In this document: positions 37,881 through 45,570 of the stretch, one piece after another
How the letters are laid out: each line of letters opens with the position of its first letter
Numbering within the stretch: position 1 is the stretch's first letter
Origin: JAEUMG01 sp046349315
GTDB taxonomy: Bacteria > Pseudomonadota > Alphaproteobacteria > Rhizobiales > Aestuariivirgaceae
Length of the DNA: 64,000 nt
Direction of reading: 5' to 3'
NCBI GenBank assembly: GCA_046349315.1
Contig: JAXMCQ010000029.1
Coordinates: 1 to 64,000 of the forward strand
Position numbers and translations under genes: made by a program
The notes under the pieces: model-generated
Database searches by the model: none
What the model saw: the letters and a program-made list of their open reading frames with translations, nothing else
Told to the model about the DNA's origin: nothing

Positions 37881-40145
37881 ATGAAGTTTCGTACCCAAAT
37901 CGTACCGGTGTTCGCGGCGCTACTCGCGCTTGTCCTGTCGCTTGGTGTTGCCCATGCGGCGTCAGAGCCGAATTATGTCGGCGTCGAGACCTGCCGCTCA
38001 TGCCATACGAGCGAGGTTAAGTCCTGGGAGGATTCGCATCACGGCTGGGCTTTGCGATTGCCAACGCCAGAGAACGTGCTCGGCGATTTCAAGGACGTGA
38101 AGTTCGAATTCAAGGGCATCACTTCGCGCTTCTTCACCAAGGACGGCAAGTATTTCGTCGAAACTGACGGCGCCGACGGCAACCTGCAGGTTTTCGAGAT
38201 CAAATACACGGTCGGCGTCACGCCATTGCAGCAGTATTTGGTCGATACCGGCAATGGCCATCTGCAGGCGCTGGATATCGCCTGGGACACTATCGCCAAG
38301 CGCTGGTACCACCTCTATCCGAATGAGGATGTGACCGCCGGCAACGGCCTGCACTGGACCGGGCCTTACAAGAACTGGCAGGCGCGCTGCGCTGTCTGCC
38401 ACCAGACGGACTTCCAGAAGAACTACAGCGAGAAGGATCAGAGCTACCACAGTACGTGGAAGGACCTCACCGTCGCCTGCGAGGCTTGCCACGGTCCCGG
38501 CGAAGCGCATGTCGCCTGGGCGAAGGATCGCGCCAAGTTCGATGCTTCTGCCTTTCTCGATATCGACGCCTTGGGATTCTCGAAGCCAAAGGGCCCGACA
38601 AAGCAGGCGATCGAGGAGAATATGTGCGGGCCTTGCCATTCCCGCCGCGAACCGCTCGATGCCAACTCAACCTTGCCGCAATCGCACCTCGGCGATCACT
38701 TCAATCTCTCGACATTGAGCAACGGCCTCTATTTCGCCGACGGGCAGCAGCATGACGAGGTCTATATCCTCGGATCGTTCCTGCAGTCGAAGATGCATGA
38801 GAAAGGCGTGACCTGCTCGAACTGTCACGATCCTCATTCAGCCAAACTGCTGTTCGAGGGCAATGCGGTCTGCACGCAATGCCACAACGAGACGGGCCGA
38901 GCCGAATTTCCAACCCTCAAGAAGCGGCTCTATGACTCACCCGAGCACACGCGCCACAAGGCGGGGAGCGATGCCGCGCAATGCGTGAACTGCCACATGC
39001 CGCTGCGCAACTACATGATCGTCGACGGCAGGCGAGATCATTTCTTCCGCGTGCCCGATCCCATGCTCTCCGAAAAAGCCGGGTCGCCCGATGCGTGCCT
39101 CACGTGCCATGACAAGCAGAAGGCGGCCTGGGCGGCGGAACACATCGCCAAATGGGGTCCGCCGCATGTGACCAAGGCGACCGCCTATGGCGAAGCTTTT
39201 GCGAAAGCGCGCGGCACCGGGCTTGATCCCAAGACCAAGGACAATCTCGTCGCGATCGCGCTCGATCAGTCCCAGCCGGCGATCGTGCGGGCAACGGCCG
39301 CGCGCGAGATTGCCGATCAGTTGTTGCCTGCCGATCTCGCCAAGCTTGGCGCACTCTTGAAAGACGAGAGCGATCTGGTGCGCGCGGCGGGTGCGCGATT
39401 GCAGCGCCAGGCCTCGCCGCCCGAACGCGCCAAGGCGCTAACGCCATTGCTCAGCGATCCTGTCAAATCGGTGCGACTTGCGGCGGTGCTGGAATTGACG
39501 ACGATCGGCGAGGCCATGCCGAAAGCCGACTTGCCGCTGCTCGTCAAAGTCCTCGACGAGTTGCGTGCGACCTACGAGGCGCGCGCCGACTTTCCCGAGA
39601 CGCAAATGGCGATGGGCGGCCTCGCCATGACCAACCGCAACTGGCAGGCGGCGGAAGCAGCCTTCCAGCAGGCCTCGACCATGGACCCGCAATTGGCGGA
39701 GGCCTGGCTCGCCCGCGCCCGCATTCGCGCCGCGTTGGGTGATGTCCCCGGTGCGACCCAGATCCTTGTCGAAGCGCATGCGACCAATTCCGACAATGTG
39801 CAGATCGCCAATGAACTCGCGAGCCTGCTCGTGTCGCAAGGTCAGGGCGATGCGGCGATCCCGCTTTTGCGCCAAGTGCTCGACGCCTATCCCGACGAGC
39901 GCGATGTCAGGGTCACTTTGGCGGCGGCTTTGCTGCGCGCCAACAAGCTGACCGAGGCGAGGATTGAGATCGACAAGCTGCTCGCCGTCGCACCGACCGA
40001 TGCGAACGTCCTCATGCTGCATGCCTTCCAGCAATTATTGACCGGCAATGTCGTCGCAGCCCGCAAAACCGTTCAGGAACTGTCGGAACGCTATCCCGGC
40101 ATGCAATTGCCGCCGCAGCTTCAAGCCTTGCTGCAGATGCAGTAA
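37881..40145 (+). CDS. Octaheme c-type cytochrome with HEAT and TPR repeats
   Basis: 754 residues with a Sec signal peptide (FAALLALVLSLGVAHA). Eight CxxCH heme sites are visible: CRSCH, CAVCH, CEACH, CGPCH, CSNCH, CTQCH, CVNCH and CLTCH, all within about residues 35-415. Residues about 445-560 are HEAT-like (AIVRATAAREIADQL, SVRLAAVLELTTIG), and about 575-750 are TPR (AEAAFQQASTMDPQLAEAWLARA). So a periplasmic multiheme electron carrier or reductase is fused to a protein-interaction arm. Relatives of nitrite/hydroxylamine-type multiheme proteins exist with TPR tails, but no catalytic heme ligand (such as CxxCK) is seen. No partner oxidase or quinol dehydrogenase gene is adjacent. Function unknown. 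Confidence 0.88.
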   Translation: MKFRTQIVPVFAALLALVLSLGVAHAASEPNYVGVETCRSCHTSEVKSWEDSHHGWALRLPTPENVLGDFKDVKFEFKGITSRFFTKDGKYFVETDGADGNLQVFEIKYTVGVTPLQQYLVDTGNGHLQALDIAWDTIAKRWYHLYPNEDVTAGNGLHWTGPYKNWQARCAVCHQTDFQKNYSEKDQSYHSTWKDLTVACEACHGPGEAHVAWAKDRAKFDASAFLDIDALGFSKPKGPTKQAIEENMCGPCHSRREPLDANSTLPQSHLGDHFNLSTLSNGLYFADGQQHDEVYILGSFLQSKMHEKGVTCSNCHDPHSAKLLFEGNAVCTQCHNETGRAEFPTLKKRLYDSPEHTRHKAGSDAAQCVNCHMPLRNYMIVDGRRDHFFRVPDPMLSEKAGSPDACLTCHDKQKAAWAAEHIAKWGPPHVTKATAYGEAFAKARGTGLDPKTKDNLVAIALDQSQPAIVRATAAREIADQLLPADLAKLGALLKDESDLVRAAGARLQRQASPPERAKALTPLLSDPVKSVRLAAVLELTTIGEAMPKADLPLLVKVLDELRATYEARADFPETQMAMGGLAMTNRNWQAAEAAFQQASTMDPQLAEAWLARARIRAALGDVPGATQILVEAHATNSDNVQIANELASLLVSQGQGDAAIPLLRQVLDAYPDERDVRVTLAAALLRANKLTEARIEIDKLLAVAPTDANVLMLHAFQQLLTGNVVAARKTVQELSERYPGMQLPPQLQALLQMQ

Positions 40146-40196
40146 TGGCGCTTGCAACGGGACGCGGCGCGCGCCAAACACGGCCCGGAGATTGAC

Positions 40197-41213
40197 ATGA
40201 GCAAAGCCGTTTTCATTCACGGGGCCTATGATGTCCGGGTCGGACCCTATCAGCCGCCCCCGCCCCGCAACGACACAGTCATGCTCAAGGTTGCCGCTGT
40301 CGGCCTGTGCGGAAGCGATCTTCATTATTATAAGGACGGCGGCATCGGTGCGGCGGTCATTGCCAAGCCTTTCGTGCCGGGACATGAATTCGCGGGCTAT
40401 CTCGTCAATGACGAACAAGCGTTAGGGCTCAAGCGCGGCACGCTGGTGGCGGTCGATCCGAACCGCGCTTGCGGCAAGTGCGAATTCTGCCTCGCCGGCC
40501 ATGCCAACCTGTGTCCGAAGGTTGAATTCATCGGCGCACCGCCCTTCGACGGCGCGATGACCGAGACGATCGCAGTACCCTCAGAACTCGTGGTGCCGAT
40601 CCCACCAAGTTTTACGCCCCTGCAGGCGGTGATGTTGGAGCCCTTGGGCGTCGCCATCCATGCGATCGATCTCGCCAAGCCGCGGCTTGGCGAGAGCGTG
40701 GCCCTGATCGGCTGCGGCCCGATCGGGCTGTTGATCCTCGAAGTGCTGAAGGCGGCCGGCGCCGGCGATATTTTCGCGGTCGATCCGATCGAGACGCGGC
40801 GCGACTTCGCCTTGAGACTCGGCGCCAAGCGCGCCGGGAGTTCCGTCAAAGACATCGCGCAATGGAGCAAGGGCCAAGGCTATCCGTTGGTGATCGAGGC
40901 GACCAATTCACCGGCCGGTTTCAACGATGCAGTACTCGCGGCCAAGATCGGCGGTCGTGTTGTATTGGTCGGCATTCCCGATGGCAATTCATACACGCTC
41001 GATGCCGCACAGGCGCGCCGGCGCGGGCTCAAGATCAAGTTCTCGCGGCGCATGGGCCATGTCTATCCGCGGGCAATCGATCTCGTCGCGCAAGGCAAGG
41101 TCGACGTCGTCTCGATGGTGACCAATGAATTCGCGCTCGACGATGCGCCGAAGGCCTTCAGGCTTCACGCCGAAGGCGCAGCCGGCGTGATCAAGAGCCT
41201 GATCGTGCCCTGA
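40197..41213 (+). CDS. Zinc-dependent alcohol/polyol dehydrogenase (MDR family)
   Basis: 338 residues from the ATG at 40197 with GGAG 7 nt upstream. Catalytic zinc ligands: Cys in GLCGSDLHYYKDGG and His-Glu in PGHEFAG. The structural zinc loop is CGKCEFCLAGHANLC. The nucleotide site is ALIGCGPIGLL followed by an Asp-containing strand (IFAVDPIETRRD), suggesting NAD preference. It resembles sorbitol/L-idonate/threonine dehydrogenases, which oxidise secondary alcohols of polyols. Its last 23 bp overlap the convergent dedA gene. Next to an enolase-superfamily dehydratase, a sugar-acid pathway is plausible. Confidence 0.88.
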   Translation: MSKAVFIHGAYDVRVGPYQPPPPRNDTVMLKVAAVGLCGSDLHYYKDGGIGAAVIAKPFVPGHEFAGYLVNDEQALGLKRGTLVAVDPNRACGKCEFCLAGHANLCPKVEFIGAPPFDGAMTETIAVPSELVVPIPPSFTPLQAVMLEPLGVAIHAIDLAKPRLGESVALIGCGPIGLLILEVLKAAGAGDIFAVDPIETRRDFALRLGAKRAGSSVKDIAQWSKGQGYPLVIEATNSPAGFNDAVLAAKIGGRVVLVGIPDGNSYTLDAAQARRRGLKIKFSRRMGHVYPRAIDLVAQGKVDVVSMVTNEFALDDAPKAFRLHAEGAAGVIKSLIVP

Positions 41214-41811
41214 AGTAGCGGTAGCCTTCATAGGCAAGCGCGATGAAGGCGAGGATCGCGCCAACCGCACCCGCCCAGCCGATTTTCTGTGCAATCTGCG
41301 CAAAGATGTGGTGGCCGCCGAGGTAATAGGGAACGAGCACCCAGAAGCCGACCCACAAGGCTGCGCCGATGGCATTGTAGGTGAGAAAACGCAGCCAGTG
41401 CATGCCGAGCGTTCCGGCAACGACCCCATTGAGTTGGCGCAGAACGTTCACAAATCGCGCGAAGATGACGGTGACCGGTCCGAACTTCGTGAACATGGCT
41501 TCGATCTTGTCGAAGCGTGACGGCGTCAGCCCGACCTTGGAGCCGTAACGCGTGACCGCCGCGCGGCCGAGCTTGCGGCCAACGAGATAGCCGATATTGT
41601 CGCCCATCACCGAGCCGGCCCAGGCGGAGATTAGGAGCGCCGGCAATGACATTTCATGCCGGCTCGCCATCAGCGCCGAGAAGATAAGGAGGCTCTCGCC
41701 CGGCACCGGAAAGCCGATTGCCTCGAGCAGTAGGATGACGGTGACGGCGAGGACGCCGTAGCCCTGAACGAAGCCTTCGAATTCACCGACGAGATACGAG
41801 AACTCGCTCAT
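41191..41811 (-). CDS. DedA-family membrane protein
   Basis: 206 residues, about five membrane segments. The DedA/VTT features are visible: an early GFPVPGESLLIFSALMA segment, GDNIGYLVGRKLG, then FARFVNVLRQLNGVVAGTLGM, where the conserved Arg residues of the family lie. DedA proteins are proton-coupled lipid (undecaprenyl phosphate or phospholipid) flippases. The gene converges on and overlaps the alcohol dehydrogenase by 23 bp and lies 9 bp downstream of the dehydratase on its own strand. Confidence 0.92.
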   Translation of the reverse strand: MSEFSYLVGEFEGFVQGYGVLAVTVILLLEAIGFPVPGESLLIFSALMASRHEMSLPALLISAWAGSVMGDNIGYLVGRKLGRAAVTRYGSKVGLTPSRFDKIEAMFTKFGPVTVIFARFVNVLRQLNGVVAGTLGMHWLRFLTYNAIGAALWVGFWVLVPYYLGGHHIFAQIAQKIGWAGAVGAILAFIALAYEGYRYFRARSGS

Positions 41812-41820
41812 CCGGTGAGT

Positions 41821-42996
41821 CTAAAGCTTCGGCGTGCGGTAGAGAACCTTGCCCTTGGCGGCGATTTCAACATCGACGAGATAGCGCTTCATGCCCTCGG
41901 GGCTGGCATCGATGCCGAGGCCGGGGCGCTCGGGTACCCGGACCTCGCCATTTGCATCGGGTGCGATATGGTTGGCGCATAAGTCCCAGGCCACGGATTT
42001 GGGCGTGAAGGGATATTCGCAGATCACGTCGTCCTTCAATCCGGCATAGGGCTGCAGCGATGCGCACAAGGCGAGATGCGACGTGAAGGTGTGGTTCACA
42101 TAAGTGACGCCCTTCCCTTTCGCATAATCGGCGACGCGCTTGGCGGGGCCTATGCCACCGATGCGGCCGCAATCAATCTGGACGAACGCGACCTTGCCGT
42201 AATCGATCAACTGCCGCGCCATGCCGAAATTATGCGAGGCCTCGCCGCCGGCGGTCTTGACCTTCTTGCTGCGCGAAGCGAGCTGCGCATAGGCATCGTA
42301 AGCGCCCCCGTAGAACGGCTCCTCGAGCCAGGTGGCGTTCACTTCTTCAAGCATCGGCAATCGCGCCGCGGCCTTGTCGACATCCTCGCGCCAGATCTGC
42401 CCAGCATCGATCAACAGCATGCCATCCGCGCCGAGACCTTCCCGCGCCGCGATCAATTGGTCGCGGTCTTCCTTGAGACCGGCGCGGCCGAACGGACCCC
42501 AGCCGCATTTGACCGCCCGAAAGCCAGATTTGCGTGCGCTGCGGCAGCCTTCAAGCGTCTCCTGCGGCGTGTCGCCGAAGAGCTGTGAGGCGTAGGGGAT
42601 CTTAGGGTATGCTTCTTTATAGCCGAGCAGGCGATAGACGGGCTCGCCGCGCTTCTTGCCGAGGAGATCCCACAGCGCCATCTCGATGCCGGACCAAGTG
42701 TGGGCGGCCTGGAGAAGATCCATGCATTCCATTTCGATGTCGCCGGCGAGGCGCTCGATATCGGCAGGACCGTCGATCTGCTTGCCGAGAACGACCGCCT
42801 TGAGCGGCTTGCAGGCACCATGCGACATGGGTGTCACATAGGCGGCAATCGAGACCAGGGGTGAGGCTTCGCATTCGCCCCAGCCCACATAGCCGCCAGC
42901 TGCGACGCGCACCACCAGGGCGTCCTGGCTGCCATCGCCGGCATCCGTGACTTCCGGCATCGACAGATAAAAGAAATCGACGGATTCAATCTTCAT
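41821..42996 (-). CDS. Enolase-superfamily sugar-acid dehydratase (mandelate racemase/MLE type)
   Basis: 391 residues from the ATG at 42996, with GGGGAAG just upstream; the longer reading to 43053 lacks similarity. The capping domain (about 1-130) precedes a TIM barrel with the expected acid/base and metal residues: Lys in FRAVKCGWGPFG, Asp in LLIDAGQIW, Glu in WLEEPFYGG, Glu in TAGGEASHNF, Asp in VQIDCGRIGGI and His in VNHTFTSH. The His-Asp dyad marks the mandelate racemase subgroup, mostly acid-sugar dehydratases. The exact substrate is open; the neighbouring alcohol dehydrogenase and the SMP-30/SDR genes elsewhere in the window fit oxidative sugar use. Confidence 0.88.
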   Translation of the reverse strand: MKIESVDFFYLSMPEVTDAGDGSQDALVVRVAAGGYVGWGECEASPLVSIAAYVTPMSHGACKPLKAVVLGKQIDGPADIERLAGDIEMECMDLLQAAHTWSGIEMALWDLLGKKRGEPVYRLLGYKEAYPKIPYASQLFGDTPQETLEGCRSARKSGFRAVKCGWGPFGRAGLKEDRDQLIAAREGLGADGMLLIDAGQIWREDVDKAAARLPMLEEVNATWLEEPFYGGAYDAYAQLASRSKKVKTAGGEASHNFGMARQLIDYGKVAFVQIDCGRIGGIGPAKRVADYAKGKGVTYVNHTFTSHLALCASLQPYAGLKDDVICEYPFTPKSVAWDLCANHIAPDANGEVRVPERPGLGIDASPEGMKRYLVDVEIAAKGKVLYRTPKL

Positions 42997-43163
42997 GTGC
43001 TTCCCCATTTTGGCGCGATAGGTTTGGCGTGGCGCAGGCGATAAGGCAAGCATCCCGCGCTAGAGCTCCCGCAAATCAGGCATGCGGGATTAACCTCGAA
43101 TGTCATTGACTTGGGCCCACCAATCAGTTCGATTTTGCCTCCCCGAAACCAGTGGCAGGCAGG

Positions 43164-44288
43164 ATGTCCGGCGCGCTTGAAGGCATTATGGTCGTGGCTC
43201 TCGAACAGGCCGTAGCGGCGCCGGTTGCAACGGTGCGGCTTGCCGATGCCGGTGCCCGCGTCATCAAGCTCGAGCGCCCGGAAGGCGATTTCTCGCGAAG
43301 CTATGACGACTGCGTCTTCGGCCAGTCAACCTATTTCGTGTGGATCAATCGCGGCAAGGAATCCTGCCGGGTCGATCTGAAGAAGCCCGATGACCTCGCT
43401 CTGGTCGCGCGCATGCTGGCCAAGGCCGATATCTTCGTCCAGAATCTCGCCCCCGGGGCGACCAAACGGCTTGGCCTTGGCAGCAAAGAATTGCGTAAGC
43501 GCCATCCGCGCCTCATCGTCTGCGACATCAGCGGCTATACCGCCGGGACGAGCATGCATGAGCGCAAAGCCTATGACCTGCTCATCCAGGCCGAAACGGG
43601 ACTCGCCTTCGTGACGGGATCGGAAGGATCAGGCGCCAATCGCGTCGGCATCTCGATCTCCGATGTGGCGACCGGCCATGCTGCATATGAAGCAGTCCTC
43701 GAAGCCCTGCTCTTGCGCGCGAGAACCGGTCAAGGATCGCATATCCAGATTTCGCTCTTCGATACCATCGCCGATTTCATGAATGTGCCCTATCTCACCC
43801 GCCGCTACGGCGGGCGCGAGCCGCGACGCCTCGGCCTCGCGCATCCTTCGATCGCACCCTATGGCGTCTTCCATTTCGCCGACGGTGACATCGTCATCGC
43901 GGTGCAGAGCGAGGGCGAGTGGAAGATTTTGTGCGAGGATGTATTGAACGACGCACGGCTTGGCCGCGATCCGCGTTTCGACAGCAATGTGAAGCGCACA
44001 CGCAATCGCGAAGCTCTCGATACGACGCTGCAGGCGCAGTTCAACGGCAAGACCATGGACGAGATCACCGCACGCCTCGATAAGGCCCGCATCGCCTATG
44101 GCCGGATATCGACGGTGGGCGATCTCATGAACCACGCAAGCGCAAGCACTTTGCCTGTGGAGACGCCTGAAGGGATTGCGGAGGTCCTCGCACCTCCGGC
44201 CATTGTCGACGGTAAGCGCCCAAAACTCGGCCGCGTGCCGGCATTGGGCGAGCATGATGCGACCTTGCGCAAGGAATTCGCGCCATGA
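43164..44288 (+). CDS. Class III CoA-transferase (CaiB/BaiF family)
   Basis: 374 residues from the ATG at 43164; a GTG four codons upstream is possible. It begins with GIMVVALEQAVAAPVATVRLADAGARVIKLERP, a standard CaiB/BaiF N-terminus, and has the catalytic Asp in KAYDLLIQAETGL. It moves CoA between an acyl-CoA and a free acid via aspartyl-CoA anhydride. It overlaps the following acyl-CoA dehydrogenase by ATGA, so both act in one acid-degradation step: activation, then alpha,beta-dehydrogenation. The substrate acid is unknown. Confidence 0.92.
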   Translation: MSGALEGIMVVALEQAVAAPVATVRLADAGARVIKLERPEGDFSRSYDDCVFGQSTYFVWINRGKESCRVDLKKPDDLALVARMLAKADIFVQNLAPGATKRLGLGSKELRKRHPRLIVCDISGYTAGTSMHERKAYDLLIQAETGLAFVTGSEGSGANRVGISISDVATGHAAYEAVLEALLLRARTGQGSHIQISLFDTIADFMNVPYLTRRYGGREPRRLGLAHPSIAPYGVFHFADGDIVIAVQSEGEWKILCEDVLNDARLGRDPRFDSNVKRTRNREALDTTLQAQFNGKTMDEITARLDKARIAYGRISTVGDLMNHASASTLPVETPEGIAEVLAPPAIVDGKRPKLGRVPALGEHDATLRKEFAP

Positions 44289-45442
44289 GCGAGAATGGCA
44301 ACTATGCCGAAATCCGTGCCGCGGTGCGCAAATTATGCGAGCGTTTCCCGGGCGAATATTGGCGCAAGCTCGATCGCGAACGCACCTACCCAACCGAATT
44401 CGTGACCGCACTGACCGAAGCCGGCTATCTTGCGAGCCTCATTCCTGAAGAATTCGGCGGCGCTGGCCTGCCGCTTTCGGCCGCCGTGGCAATCCTCGAG
44501 GAGATCCAGGCATCGGGTGCCAATGGCGCCGCCTGCCATGCGCAGATGTATATGATGGCAAGCCTGCTCCGTCACGGTAGCGAGGCGCAGAAGAAGCGCT
44601 ATCTGCCCGAAATCGCCGCAGGCAGGCTGCGATTGCAGGCCTTTGGCGTAACCGAGCCAGGGAGCGGTACCGACACGACCTCGATCAAGACCTTCGCGAA
44701 GAAGGATGGCGACCGCTACATCGTCAATGGTCATAAGATCTGGACGAGCCGGGCCGAACACTCGGATTTGATGCTGCTGCTTGCGCGCACCACGCCGCGC
44801 GACCAGGTGGCGCGGCGCTCGGATGGATTGTCATTGTTCATCGTCGACATGCGCGGCAGCGCGACCCCCGGCATCACCATCCGGCCGATCCGAACCATGA
44901 TGAATCATGCAACGACGGAAATTTTCTTCGACAATGCGGCGATACGGGCGGACAACCTGATCGGCGAGGAAGGCAAGGGCTTTCGCTACGTGCTCTCCGG
45001 TATGAATGCCGAGCGCATCCTGATCGCCGCCGAATGTATCGGCGATGCCAAATGGTTCATCAACAAGGCAACGGCCTATGCGAAGGAGCGCGTGGTGTTC
45101 AGCCGGCCGATCGGCCAGAACCAGGGCATTCAGTTCCCGATCGCCCGCGCTTACGCGAATATGCGCGCAGCCGAGCTCATGGTTCACGACGCGACGCGGC
45201 GTTTCGAAGCCGGCGAAGACTGCGGCGCGGAGGCGAACATGGCCAAACTGCTTGCAGCTGATGCTTCCAACGAGGCGGCCAATGTCTGCATCCAGACGCA
45301 TGGCGGGTTCGGCTTTGCCGAGGAATTCGATATCGAGCGGAAGTTCCGCGAAACGCGGCTTTACCAGGTGGCACCGATCTCGACCAATCTCATTCTGTCA
45401 TTCTTGGCCGAACACGAACTCGGATTGCCGCGCTCCTATTGA
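44285..45442 (+). CDS. Acyl-CoA dehydrogenase family protein
   Basis: 385 residues, full length. FAD/substrate motifs: FGVTEPGSGTDTTSI near residue 120, VNGHKIWTSRAEHSDLML, ISxDxR-like region VFSRPIGQNQGIQFPIA, and the C-terminal QTHGGFGFAEEFDIERKFRE. At the usual catalytic-Glu position (YEGT) it reads LYQVAP, so Gln replaces Glu. The base may sit elsewhere, as in some subfamilies, or the reaction may differ. It is translationally coupled to the CoA-transferase and its 3' end overlaps a small convergent gene by 7 bp. Soluble, passes electrons to ETF. Confidence 0.9.
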   Translation: MSENGNYAEIRAAVRKLCERFPGEYWRKLDRERTYPTEFVTALTEAGYLASLIPEEFGGAGLPLSAAVAILEEIQASGANGAACHAQMYMMASLLRHGSEAQKKRYLPEIAAGRLRLQAFGVTEPGSGTDTTSIKTFAKKDGDRYIVNGHKIWTSRAEHSDLMLLLARTTPRDQVARRSDGLSLFIVDMRGSATPGITIRPIRTMMNHATTEIFFDNAAIRADNLIGEEGKGFRYVLSGMNAERILIAAECIGDAKWFINKATAYAKERVVFSRPIGQNQGIQFPIARAYANMRAAELMVHDATRRFEAGEDCGAEANMAKLLAADASNEAANVCIQTHGGFGFAEEFDIERKFRETRLYQVAPISTNLILSFLAEHELGLPRSY

Positions 45443-45570
45443 TCGGGTGGCGGAACCTTCGGCTTGTCGTCTTTTTTCGTGCGCCGCATCGCATCGAGAA
45501 AATTGCCGGCCATGAGCGCCGAAGCGCCAAGGACGGCAAGGATAGCAAGAATGAGATCGAGCGTCCCCAT
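45436..45570 (-). CDS. Small single-pass membrane protein
   Basis: 44 residues from the ATG at 45570, which overlaps the stop of the molybdenum-hydroxylase large subunit by ATGA. One hydrophobic helix (LDLILAILAVLGASALMAG) is followed by a Lys/Pro-rich cytoplasmic tail (AMRRTKKDDKPKVPPPDQ). I know no family for it. Tight coupling to the hydroxylase operon suggests an anchor or assembly helper, but it could be unrelated. Confidence 0.6.
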   Translation of the reverse strand: MGTLDLILAILAVLGASALMAGNFLDAMRRTKKDDKPKVPPPDQ

